Shown here: in pieces, positions 54,925 to 64,000 of the stretch
Layout: the number at the start of each line of letters is the position of its first letter
Numbering within the stretch: position 1 is the stretch's first letter
Assembly: GCF_963675165.1 (NCBI RefSeq)
Contig: NC_087391.1
Span: 3,057,001 to 3,121,000, forward strand
Direction: 5' to 3'
From: Halichondria panicea
Taxonomy: Eukaryota > Porifera > Demospongiae > Suberitida > Halichondriidae
DNA: 64,000 nt
Position numbers and translations under genes: made by a program
Notes under the pieces: model-generated
Database searches by the model: none
Told to the model about the DNA's origin: nothing
What the model saw: the letters and a program-made list of their open reading frames with translations, nothing else

Positions 54925-57900
54925 GAAAGCACGTACTATACGAGCAGAGTAGAGGAATATGAAGCCACAGCAATTCAAAGCAACAGGCGGTTTTGTCCTC
55001 ACTGCAAGAGCTATCTTGTATTGAAAACCTTCAAGGCACACAAAAAGCTTTATTACTCAGAAGTAAGTTGTGAGCTCAGTTAAAGCAAGATTATTTACTA
55101 GCTGTATATAGCTGTATATGTATGTAGCTGCATCTGGCATTAAATAGGTATCGTCACACATTGCATACAAATATGACATATAGATCTAGTCAGTCTACTA
55201 TAGGATAACATTCAGATCACTCAGTTGTGGAAAGAGTCCGGTGTAAGCAAGTCTCTCATAAGTTCTGAAGAATCCCCCCTCTGTTCTGATGTAGATGTCA
55301 GTCGTCACTCATCTTCTGATACGGACAAATCTGATCTAACAATGGATGTTTCAGCTGCAAGTGGTTGCACGTAGTACAACTGATACGCATATATATGGCG
55401 TATAAAGTGAAGAAGGCATGCAACAGCTATCTATCAAATAGCAAATGGGCGGGGGAGTGGGCGTGCGTCTAAAAATAGACAAGAAATTACGTGCTTTGTT
55501 GATGTTTGTGGAATACATTTATGTTTGTGGCTAACTCTAAATGTATTAGAATACATTTAGAGTTAACCACAAACATCAACAAGCGGAAGAGTAGGGTATG
55601 CTATTACAAACAAGAGTTGCAAAGCCTCGCCAACAGGCCACTTAGTGGAACAGGCCACTTAGTAGAGAAGGATGACTATGAGCTCTATGAGCTTCATGCA
55701 GCACAACCAGCTACACTGGTGGGCGTCGCTTTTACCTGGTATCGAGGGATTATTTTACACTAGCCTACACTAGCCTATATTTCCTTAGTACGTGGTTGGC
55801 TAAATAATTGTAGTTATAATTATCCTGAACTATTTGACAGTATAACTCTGGCCTGTGATGCCTGGGATCGGGGCAGTTCTAGCACACAAGATGCTGGGCC
55901 TGTGGGATAGGACGTTGAACCAGGCGGAGCAAAGTTGTCATTCATGCGAGTTGCATGCTTTATGCGCCCTTGATATTATATTGTGCATTACGTGTGCATT
56001 ATGTGTGTAGATCAAGGATGACTCCATTTGCTAAAAGTTGGCAATGTTTCGTGGATTTCATGTATATGTATATAGGTTCATCCACTCATTGAGTGATCCG
56101 TCGGATACTGAGGAAGATTGGAACAAAGATGAAACATTACCAGAGGAAAACAGTGATTCGGAACCTGACGATGAGATTGAATGTGTGGGAGTACGCTAAA
56201 GTGTTTGCCAAGTGGTTATGTTATCTCTGTTTCTAATGCAACTGAAATCAAGGTACAACTGCCTGAAGCAGCAGTATCCTGTTTGTTCATGTTTCTCTTT
56301 ACATGGGATCTTTACATCCGTTTTGCAACGAAATTGCCAAAGTATTCCCTAGAACTATGTACAGTGCTAAGTCAAGACTTGTAACCAAAGTCTAAATTTC
56401 TGCTGCGTCCTGTCGCAAATGTCATAACATTTACCACATGAAAGACTGTGTTGATGGAACTGCTGCAAGACCTAAAAGTAAACATTGTTGGTTTATACGT
56501 TTCCCTACACATCATCAATATCAAATGCGACAACCTTGTGCTTGTCCACTTCTAAAATCTGTAGAGATGTCATCTGGTAAACATATACTCTACCCTTTTC
56601 TCACATATTGTGTTCCTGAAAGCTCGCTTTTTACTTGCTGCCATGCATGTGTGAGGAGTGGCGTTCTCGAAATGTACGGGCAGAAGTTTGGAAAGAATTT
56701 CAGTATTTTGACGGGGAGCCGTTTTTAAAAGATAAGTACAACTTAGCCTTAATGATTAACATGGATTTGTACAAGCATGTAAACTATTCTGTTGGAGCCA
56801 TCTATTGTGTGATTATGAATCTTCCACGATCAGTCCGCTACAAGCAAGAAAATGTTATCCTGTTAGGTCTGATTCCGGGCCAGCTAAACATATCAATACC
56901 TCCCTTTGTAAATGAGCTATTAACACTTTGGGATGATTGGGATGGTGTCGAATTCAAGCTGGTGTTACACATAAAGTCCGCTCTTTTGTGTGTAACATGT
57001 GATATGCCGGGTGGGCTTTCAGGACTTGTTGGTAATAAAGATTACTCCGGTTTCAGTAGAGAGAATTGAACAAAAAGGACTATGCAGGACTATAGACAAA
57101 GTTCGTTAAAGCTATCAGAGCTGAGTAAAAATGAGGGTATCGGTACTCTGTTCTGTCGCAGTTACCTTATTTTGATGCACCCCGATTTAACATCGTCGAT
57201 CCAATGCATAATTTGTATCTTGGTACCGCTAAACATATTGTAAAGGATATCTGGACACGACAAAGTATTATATCTGACAAAGACTTTGAGGTCATTCAAG
57301 AACGTGTCAACTCAGTTGTTGCTCCTGCAGGCATTCCCCATAAATCCACTCTGGATTTGCATCATTCACTGCTGACCAGTGGAAAAATTGGGTTAATTAC
57401 TACTCACTTCTCACTTTTGTGTACAAGTGACTTTCTTCATGGAGAGGATCTAGAATGCTGGCGACATTTTGTGTTGGCTAGTCGACTGTTATCTTACTAG
57501 ATAACTGACTAAGAATGATCTGTTCTGTACGAGAGTTGAGAGGTTATATGGCCGAACAGCAATCACTCCTAACATGCATATGCACACACACCTGAAGTCG
57601 TGCATTGAAGATTATGGTCCCTGTCATGCCTTTTGGCTGTATGCATTCGAAAGGTACAATGGTATACTTGGAAGTTATCCTAATAATAACCGAAACATTG
57701 AAGTACAATTGATGACTAGGTTTATTGATGATGAGGACTTACTTAGTACTCCTCTTCCTACTGAATTTGAGGATCGTTTTAAATGTCATTTCTCGACTAG
57801 GAAGCTCTGCAGCTGAGACAGTACAGCCTATACTAGATTGCAATGTTGCCTTGCCTTCTCTTCTTTCCGAAACCCGTCACGGAACTTCAACGTTCACAAT

Positions 57901-58270
57901 TATTTCAATTGTTTTCCAAGCTATATCCAACATCAGCTGTTTCAGAAATACCCAACTCCTGCTGGAAATATCTATATCTATGGTAGCTATCATCGTGTGT
58001 GATGGCTACTTGGAAAACTGATCTACTTGGTCAGCCAATTGCCCCTGAAATGCGAATTAGCATCAGGTGGAATTCTCAGGCCTGTGAGAATAAATTTTTT
58101 TTTTCATCAATTTTTTTTTCATCATCGCATACTCATTGATGCAAAGTATGTTGACCACCTACTTGTAGACGTTTCATGGTTTTCATATCATCCTCGGTGT
58201 ACTTCTATGGGTAAACCTATCACCGTTTGGTGTCCTGATATATACGAGACTCATATTATGATGAGACTCA
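54925..58270 (+). pseudogene. CACTA (EnSpm-type) transposase, multi-exon, degenerate
   Basis: The first exon (to about 55061, before GTAAG) encodes a C2H2-like finger, CPHCKSYLVLKTFKAHKKLY. Acidic exons follow near 55226-55360 and 56076-56190. The main body starts about 56200 with LPEAAVSCLFMFLFTWDLYI. It goes on with KSKHCWFIRFPTHHQ, RQPCACPLLKSVE and LYPFLTYCVPESSL. Then come CEEWRSRNVRAEVWKEFQYF and NLALMINMDLYKHVNYSVGA, then LPRSVRYKQENVILLGLIPG. The next exon has NIVDPMHNLYLGTAKHIVKD, the DxMHN..LGTAKH signature of this superfamily. FERYNGILGSYPNNNRNIEV comes after that, and a C-terminal VDHLLVDVSWFSYHP. At least four frameshifts are present. The CACTA termini were not identified. Confidence 0.85.
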
Positions 58271-58851
58271 TAATATGATTCCTGTACAGTTTATCAATGT
58301 TTCTTTTGTATTTAAATCCACCACTCCCCCATGCGAGTCATGTATATTCATGTACTGATTAACATTTTTGTTCCGGATATTTTTATGATTCAAGGTAACC
58401 TTCAAATTAAATGAATTTGAATGCATGATCGAGAAAAAATCTGTCTCATATACAGTCAAGGGGGGCAGCGACGATGCCCATCTATATATATATCAGCTAA
58501 GAGAGACAATAAAAATTATATATATATCTTTGTGGATTTGGGTATTTTATCAAATTTCTATAGCTATGAAACGTTGAGGGATATTTCATGTGTCATACCG
58601 CTGGACCTATAGGAAATCACACCGACTTTACTGTTGAAGGATGCATAAGTGGAAACATGGAAAATCATGCACAGGAAATGTTTAGGATGGCTACTGGAAA
58701 TGAAACCTAGATGTCCACCACATGAATCCTGCAAGGTACTAAAATTTAGATTTTGGACTAGTGACATTTGTTGGCACGGTGGACGCAGTGTGCTTTGTCA
58801 ACCAGGGCAACAACATTTTTTCGGACGATAAAAATGCCTCTCCATGTTTTA
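58271..58851. other. no firm gene
   Basis: 3' flank of the CACTA gene. A plus-strand frame at 58649-58831 (KIMHRKCLGWLLEMKPRCPP) is open but unrecognised. Microsatellite-like TATATATAT occurs near 58483-58525. Confidence 0.4.
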
Positions 58852-59639
58852 CCCTTTAACCGTCGGATTCTTAATTACAGTGAAGTGAAATTACAGTGAA
58901 GTGAAATGCCTGTAAATTCTCTATTGGGACCATATACCAATAGAATGCCCATACAACAAGGAATAAAATGGTGCAACATGTGTTGCCATAGCAACCACGG
59001 TTATTGCGCCCACCCGTTATTATCATTTTAAATGCCCGGCCAGCGGTGAGATAAAATCCAAAAAATTTTTTTTATGGATCATCCTATCATATGGTATAAA
59101 GGCTTAGGCTTGACTAAGCTTGATTTTCACATCATATGAATAACAGTGCTAAGATATATCTTGACATCAGAGAGAAGGTGGAACGATCTATGAAATTTAC
59201 AAGCTCACATAAAGACTGGCTCACATAAAGACTGTTCATTACTGCTAATTCTCTTACTACTGATATTCTAGCTATACTCCTGGTCCATGGCGCTAGCGTC
59301 TAGGTCTATGTCCTCAGTCCCAGACAGTTCATCAGCGTCTGGCATAAAGCTGGTAGCCTTTGGGAGGTATCCCACTATCCCCTCTCCTTCATAGGCACTG
59401 TCATCACCAGAGGAGACATCGCCATTGCTGTCCTCAAGCTGTTCAAGCACATCAGCACAAGTAAACAACCTAGCCATAGCTATAAACTTTGTGCGGTAAG
59501 ATAAATTCTAGACTAAATTGCACGTGATTCTACAAGCTCTTCCTCTATACAGGGATGTGCGTAGTTCCCTAAGTATCGCAATTTCGCAAAAAAAGTCACT
59601 TATTGCGGGCCACGATCGTGGCCCGTGGCGGTTAAAGGG
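58852..59639 (-). mobile_element. non-autonomous piggyBac derivative retaining the first transposase exon
   Basis: The right end GGCGGTTAAAGGG is followed by TTAA (59640-59643). The left end CCCTTTAACCG follows TTTA, a one-base variant of TTAA. At the right end a palindrome GGGCCACGATCGTGGCCC lies just inside. On the minus strand 59477-59268 encodes MARLFTCADVLEQLEDSNGD and then PKATSFMPDADELSGTED, an acidic first exon. The catalytic core is absent. The left part (CCGGCCAGCGGTGAG, AGAATGCCCATACAACAAGG) is shared with 46069, 60005 and 61355. A duplicated TTACAGTGAAGTGAAA lies near the left end. Confidence 0.85.
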
Positions 59640-59818
59640 TTAACAATGCTTCAGGGCAGTATATCAAAAAGGCCTTTAGTCGGGCGTCAGATGCTAGTTC
59701 ACTCCAGTTATAATGCCAGTACACATGGAGCTGGAGCTAGACTTATGTTTACTGATAAAATAAAAGGCAGCCAGACTCCTCCCCCTGTGATTGTCACATC
59801 ATGTGTGTCAATTTTTCT

Positions 59819-59842
59819 CTCCCTAGCACATGTGCTAGGGAG
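59819..59842. other. 24-bp perfect palindrome
   Basis: CTCCCTAGCACA is followed directly by its reverse complement TGTGCTAGGGAG. It lies between two piggyBac derivatives in sequence without a gene (59644-60000). Function unknown. Confidence 0.6.
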
Positions 59843-60004
59843 TGGTCTGGGTACACTCACCCAACCACAAGGTAACACCAAGTAGACAACAATGTACTAA
59901 TAATAATTGTGTTGTGAAATTAATTCAATATGTATGTTCTTCTATACATTTTGTTTGTTTGTCTGGTGTCAGCTTCACCCGGTATTTATAGCTCCACTTC
60001 TTAA

Positions 60005-60758
60005 CCCTTTAACCAATTAACAGTGAAGTGAAATGTCTGTAAATTTCCAGAGCAATAAAATGCCTAGCAGTCCATACAACAACGAATAAAATGGTGCAAC
60101 ATGTGTTGCCATAACAACCACAGTTATTATACGCTCACCCGTTTTTATCATTTTAAATGCTCGGCCAGCGGTGAGATAAAATCCCAAAATTTTTTCAGCC
60201 TATCATATGGTATAAAGGCTCATCATATGAATGTAATAGTGCTAATAGTGCTAAGATAATATCAATTTGAAGTACAATACGTACATGTATTACTATATCG
60301 GTGAACGATCTATGAAATTTACAAGCTCACATAAAATTCCTACTTGCCAGAGTCACACAGTGAGCCCTCTCCTGGTATTTCACCGTCCTGGCGTCCTGGT
60401 CCATAGCGCTAGCGTCTAGGTCCATGTCATGCATGTCCTCAGTCCCAGACAGTTAATCAGCGTCTGGCATAAAGCTGGTAGCCTTTGGGAGGTATCCTAT
60501 CCCCTCTCCACTGTCATCCTCTCCACTTTCATCACCAGAGGAGACATCGCCATTGCTGTCCTCAAGCACATCGGCACAAGTAAACAACCTAGCCAGAGCT
60601 TCGTGCGGTAAGATGCTAATGATATTTTAACATAGCAACGTGCAGCTCTCTTCCTCTATACAGGGATGTGCGTAGATCGAGCTACTTCTTAAGTATCGCA
60701 GAATTAGAATTTCACAAAAAAAAATCACTATTGCGGGCCACGATCGTGGTTAAAGGGG
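60005..60758 (-). mobile_element. non-autonomous piggyBac derivative, second copy
   Basis: TTAA at 60001-60004 precedes CCCTTTAACCA, and the right end ...GTTAAAGGGG meets TTAA at 60759-60762. The minus-strand first exon (start near 60596) is damaged. The 3' part matches 58852-59150. It shares its right TTAA with the next copy, which runs the opposite way. Confidence 0.8.
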
Positions 60759-60762
60759 TTAA

Positions 60763-61378
60763 AGGGTGGCCCGCAATAGTGACTTTTTTTTGCGAAATTC
60801 TAATTCTGCGATACTTAGGAAGTAGCTCGAACTACGCACATCCCTGTATAGAGGAAGAGCTGTAGAATCACGTGCAATTTAGTCTAGAATTTTCCAAGCC
60901 ACGTTGCTATGTTAAAATTTCATTAGCATCTTACCGCACAAAGTTTATAGCTATGGCTAGGTTGTTTACTTGTGCCGATGTGCTTGAGGACAGCAATGGC
61001 GATGTCTCCTCTGGTGATGACAGTGCCTATGGATACCTCCCAAAGGCTACCAGCTTTATGCCAGACGCTGATGAACTGTCAGGGACTGAGGACATGCATG
61101 ACATGGCTAGCACTATGGACCAGGACAGTGAAAGACCAGGAGAGGGCTCACTGTGTGACTCTGGCAAGTAGTATAGTATAGCTAGAATATCAGTAGTGAG
61201 TATAGTATAGGTAGTCTTTCATAGATCGTTCACGTACTTCAAATTGATATATCTTAGCACACTGTTACATTCGTATGATTCGTATGATGTGAAAATCAAG
61301 CTAGTCAAGCCTTTATACCATATGATGATAGGTTTTTGGATTTTATCTCACCGCTGGCCGAGCATTTAAAATGATAAA
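60763..61378 (+). mobile_element. third piggyBac derivative, head-to-head with the second
   Basis: It starts AGGGTGGCCCGCAATAGTGAC, so the outermost ~25 bases are missing. The first exon at 60953 reads MARLFTCADVLEDSNGDVSS and stays open to TAG at 61169-61171. The far end stops at TTTAAAATGATAA without a terminal repeat. Together with 60005-60758 it forms a large imperfect palindrome with arms of roughly 450 bp centred near 60755. Confidence 0.8.
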
Positions 61379-61414
61379 CACTATGTAAAATAATAGGTTT
61401 ACAACAAATGGGAA

Positions 61415-61720
61415 CGCAAAGAAAACTTTATGATTCCTAAATGTTTCTATTCCAGGAAACATTTAGGTTTCCATGCTATAATAAACTTGATGCCACGGCA
61501 AAATTCTTATATAGGAAACATTTGTCAACATTATTTTGTCAACATCATGTATCTGTAAATGAAAACAAACAAAAAACATTATAAATAAATTAATCATGGA
61601 AACAATGATAAATTCCAAAAGGAATATTGAGTTTCATAAATGAAAACAAACAAAAAACATTATAAATAAATCATGGAAACATGATAAATTACAAAAAAAA
61701 TATTGAGTTTCATAAAATTG
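61415..61720. repeat. hairpin and 80-bp tandem duplication
   Basis: CCTAAATGTTTC (about 61437) faces GAAACATTTAGG (about 61457), a short hairpin. AAATGAAAACAAACAAAAAA...GAGTTTCATAAA occurs twice, at about 61556-61638 and 61638-61716. It lies 3' of the minus-strand gene whose stop is at 61774. Confidence 0.75.
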
Positions 61721-61771
61721 ATGAATCACAAAAACATGTTAAGATAAAGTGTTCAGAATCCAACTTTTAAG

Positions 61772-63378
61772 TTACTGCTGCTTCAGCATCCACTCAGGAA
61801 TATCATTAACTTCAGGGCAGGGTCTCGTGGAAGATTGGCCTTCAACCCGAGAATAAGACATCCGTTTACTTCGCTTGGTCTGAACTCTTTGCAAACTTCT
61901 TGTCAAGGCCTGAAAATAATCGTGAAACTCGATCATGCCTCCAAGGAAGGGGTCGAACAATGAAAGAGCTGCTTTCGGTATCCCCATCACTCTCCTCACT
62001 GCTCATAAACTTGTGACAGCCAGAATAATTTTTTTTTTGTTCTTCAGTGAGAGAAGTTGTTTTAGCAAAAGCAGCTTTACGTCTGGCCAGTTTCTGTAGA
62101 ACAAATACCACAACAAGTAATAATAAATAGACAAACTAATAGAGTGTATAGGACATTATCGTAACTAGATACTTCTGCAAAACACACTTTTGCTCATATT
62201 TTCCACCACTTTTTAGCCGAGAAGTATTTACACGACTCTGGAAGTATGTCCTGACAGCATCTGCATGGTTGATTAAGTGGGTATTAAATCACAAGTACCA
62301 GTACCTTTAAGAACGCTGCGTGGTGCGTCTGAGCATTGGGCCTTTGCTTCAGCAACTATTAGTTTTGTCACTTCTTGATTGCTGGGGCGAGTAAATGATG
62401 CCCTACAGAGAACATTGATAAATTATCCCATGTATAGGACATAGTCTGGTGTAATTTGATAACCTACTCTAGATCCCACCGGTAAGGGTCTTCATTGTCC
62501 TCATCACTAAACACTTTATATAATTTTCTGACCATCTCCTGTAGGTTGCACAAATATTTTTATGCAGTGGCTGAAGTCTATGTATTTCATGTCAATACTG
62601 AAGCCATAGGTTAGTAGTCACAAGCCTGAGTGCTTAACTCACCCGTATCTCACGGCTAGGACGAACCTTCAAGTTGTTGCTCTAATTGGGCAATTTTGCT
62701 TGACTTCACTTCCTTCAATATTTCCTGTAGCATTCCGGTATCTACGACAAACATAATCGACATTTGCACACAGGGTATTTACCACAAGAGGTGATCTATA
62801 TAGCTTATATATTATTAATTTACTGCGTGCAATTACTGATTACAGGATTAATCACTGTACGAATCCCAGTGAATAATAGGACAACATACGATCAATCGAT
62901 TATAATGGTAATAATAATTATGTAATTATGCCATAATTATATGAACTTCTAGTTGAGTCCATGACCTTACCCTGAGAAGTGTGGCTGAGAGGCGTGGCAT
63001 TGTCTCTTGAACCAGAATTCCCATGGCCAGGCCTTGATGACTCAGAACTAGAAGCTGAAGATCCAGACCATCTATAGCGTGGCTGATGGTTTACAGGTGG
63101 ATGGTCCTAGATGAGCTGGAGCTAGATGATGGAGTTGTAGACTTGTTAGTTATGTCAACATCATAGTACCACTTTGGGGCTTCATTTTCAAGGTCCCTAG
63201 AAAATGACTGAAGCAAATTTCGGGAAACAGATGAGAGCCTAGCCTTTGCCTTTGACTTGCTTTGTGGGCGAAGTTCAATTGGTGTATGTGGAATCACATT
63301 AGGAGAATTTTCAACTTCACTTTCCAAGTCAGAGAGCATAGCATGTCTAACTGGGTTTGAATGAGCAGTATAAGCCAT
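61772..63378 (-). pseudogene. multi-exon gene of unknown function with coiled coil and basic region
   Basis: The first exon (63378-62971) starts MAYTAHSNPVRHAMLSDLES, has EAPKWYYDVDITNK and a Ser-rich stretch, and ends before GTAAGG. Next exons encode GMLQEILKEVKSSKIAQLEQ (coiled coil), MVRKLYKVFSDEDNEDPYRW and SFTRPSNQEVTKLIVAEAKA with CSDAPRSVLK. Then come AVRTYFQSRVNTSRLKSGGK and KLARRKAAFAKTTSLTEEQK. The end encodes SSEESDGDTESSSFIVRPLP then WRHDRVSRLFSGLDKKF, and a tail to the stop at 61774 (EVNDIPEWMLKQQ). Some junctions join in phase. The end of the first exon, the second exon and the last exon each need a one-base shift. I recall similar EESD...LPWR..R...L...LD...P.W proteins in many marine invertebrates, but no defined function. 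Confidence 0.5.
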
Positions 63379-63739
63379 CGTTAAGTGTGCCTAGCCAGCT
63401 ACAGTACTTTGGCTTACCGCCTTTTTGGGGATAAATCATGTGACTGAATGTGCGCATGGGCAGACAATATAATTATAGCTGGGCGTAGCTAGCCCGACTA
63501 GGCAGACAACTGCATACACCGGACTTGAGCTTTAGGTGAGCTAATATTTACTATATACAGTAGTCTAACTAGTAAGCCTCTAGCTGTATAAGTGTTAGGC
63601 CCTCAAATAGTTTATTTATTTTCTTCTCTTGCTATTTTTGACCCAACCCACCTATACTGTTAGCACTAATGTGGATAATGTCTCTCTGTTGGCTTTTATA
63701 ATTATACAACTTAGCTTTAGTTAAACTTTTACCGACTCC
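63379..63739. other. intergenic, no gene recognised
   Basis: This lies between the minus-strand gene starting at 63378 and the plus-strand exon from 63740. CTAGC-rich and TATA-rich stretches occur. It could hold a shared promoter, but I see no specific element. Confidence 0.4.
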
Positions 63740-64000
63740 ACAGAATGGATTCCACATATAAAAGAAAGTTGCAGTTGTTCTGTGGGCACTGCCATATGTA
63801 TATGAATGAGAAGAGTATATGAATGAGAAGACATACAAAGAGCATCACAGAATGTATTGTGTTGATGGTAAATGGTTGAAGTCTGATCACCTTCAAAGTG
63901 ACAGTTCTCGATCATCTTCTCCACTAGAGTTGGATTCTTCTAGTTTGGGAACACAATCACTCGATGATATGGATATTTCCTACCAACATGATTCTGAAGA
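63740..64000 (+). CDS. CACTA-type transposase, first exon (leaves the window)
   Basis: The plus strand reads KLQLFCGHCHMYMNEK. After an 18-bp duplication (AGTATATGAATGAGAAGA) it continues KTYKEHHRMYCVDGKW, SDSSRSSSPLELDSSS and LDDMDISYQHDSE. The Cx2C...Hx4-type finger followed by an acidic Ser-rich stretch is the same design as the start of the CACTA gene at 54925. The rest lies beyond the window, so the family call depends on that likeness. Confidence 0.5.

Noticed and set aside
1..64000. tRNA or rRNA genes
   Set aside because: I saw no A/B box pair with a cloverleaf, nor conserved rRNA stretches, though I could not run a covariance search.

Overview
The window looks like a repeat-rich, intron-bearing metazoan nuclear genome, most likely a sponge or another early-branching animal. 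The reasons are short spliceosomal introns with GT...AG borders, an interstitial run of the metazoan telomere repeat TTAGGG, and a mix of transposon families: pogo, piggyBac, hAT, Merlin, Mutator-like with YqaJ, Crypton-like tyrosine recombinase, CACTA, Harbinger and a Gypsy LTR element. The taxonomic placement is inference from the families present. I see no rRNA, tRNA, CRISPR array or bacterial-style operon. Almost every long reading frame is a decayed transposon gene.

Layout. 0-10 kb: a pogo-like transposase gene on the + strand is split by a 5.8 kb piggyBac element inserted at TTAA. That piggyBac carries its own minus-strand transposase, and a hAT-type MITE, a second MITE and tandem repeats sit inside one of its introns. 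The 3' part of the pogo gene runs into nine tandem copies of a 90-bp exon-like unit with splice sites. 9.7-13.4 kb: MITEs, a piggyBac end and a Merlin transposase fragment. 14-20.5 kb: two homologous repeat blocks flank a Mutator-like/YqaJ pseudogene (minus) and an unidentified coding region (plus). 21-24.6 kb: a minisatellite with TTAGGG, then a Crypton-like recombinase pseudogene. 25-30 kb: diverged repeats and a deleted Gypsy element (minus). 31.4-33.6 kb: a second Crypton-like pseudogene, with a small spliced acidic gene starting divergently beside it. 34.4-36.1 kb: a large inverted repeat with piggyBac-like ends. 36.3-37.5 kb: a hAT pseudogene. 39-40.6 kb: a possible coding region divergent from a RecQ-like helicase fragment. 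40.87-43.96 kb: an almost complete hAT element with 5-bp target duplications. 44-51 kb: a SAM-domain fragment, piggyBac and Harbinger remnants and an unidentified coding stretch. 52.7-61.4 kb: piggyBac-derived non-autonomous copies around a CACTA transposase gene. 61.8-63.4 kb: a multi-exon minus-strand gene. 63.7-64 kb: the first exon of a second CACTA-like gene, leaving the window.

Three themes recur. First, elements are nested inside each other with readable target-site duplications. Second, small exons of symmetric phase are duplicated in tandem inside transposon genes. Third, short (7-25 bp) direct duplications are scattered everywhere and several of them break reading frames. These duplications could be biological or an assembly effect. 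The genes here are best read as several independent, mostly dead mobile elements, not as one pathway.
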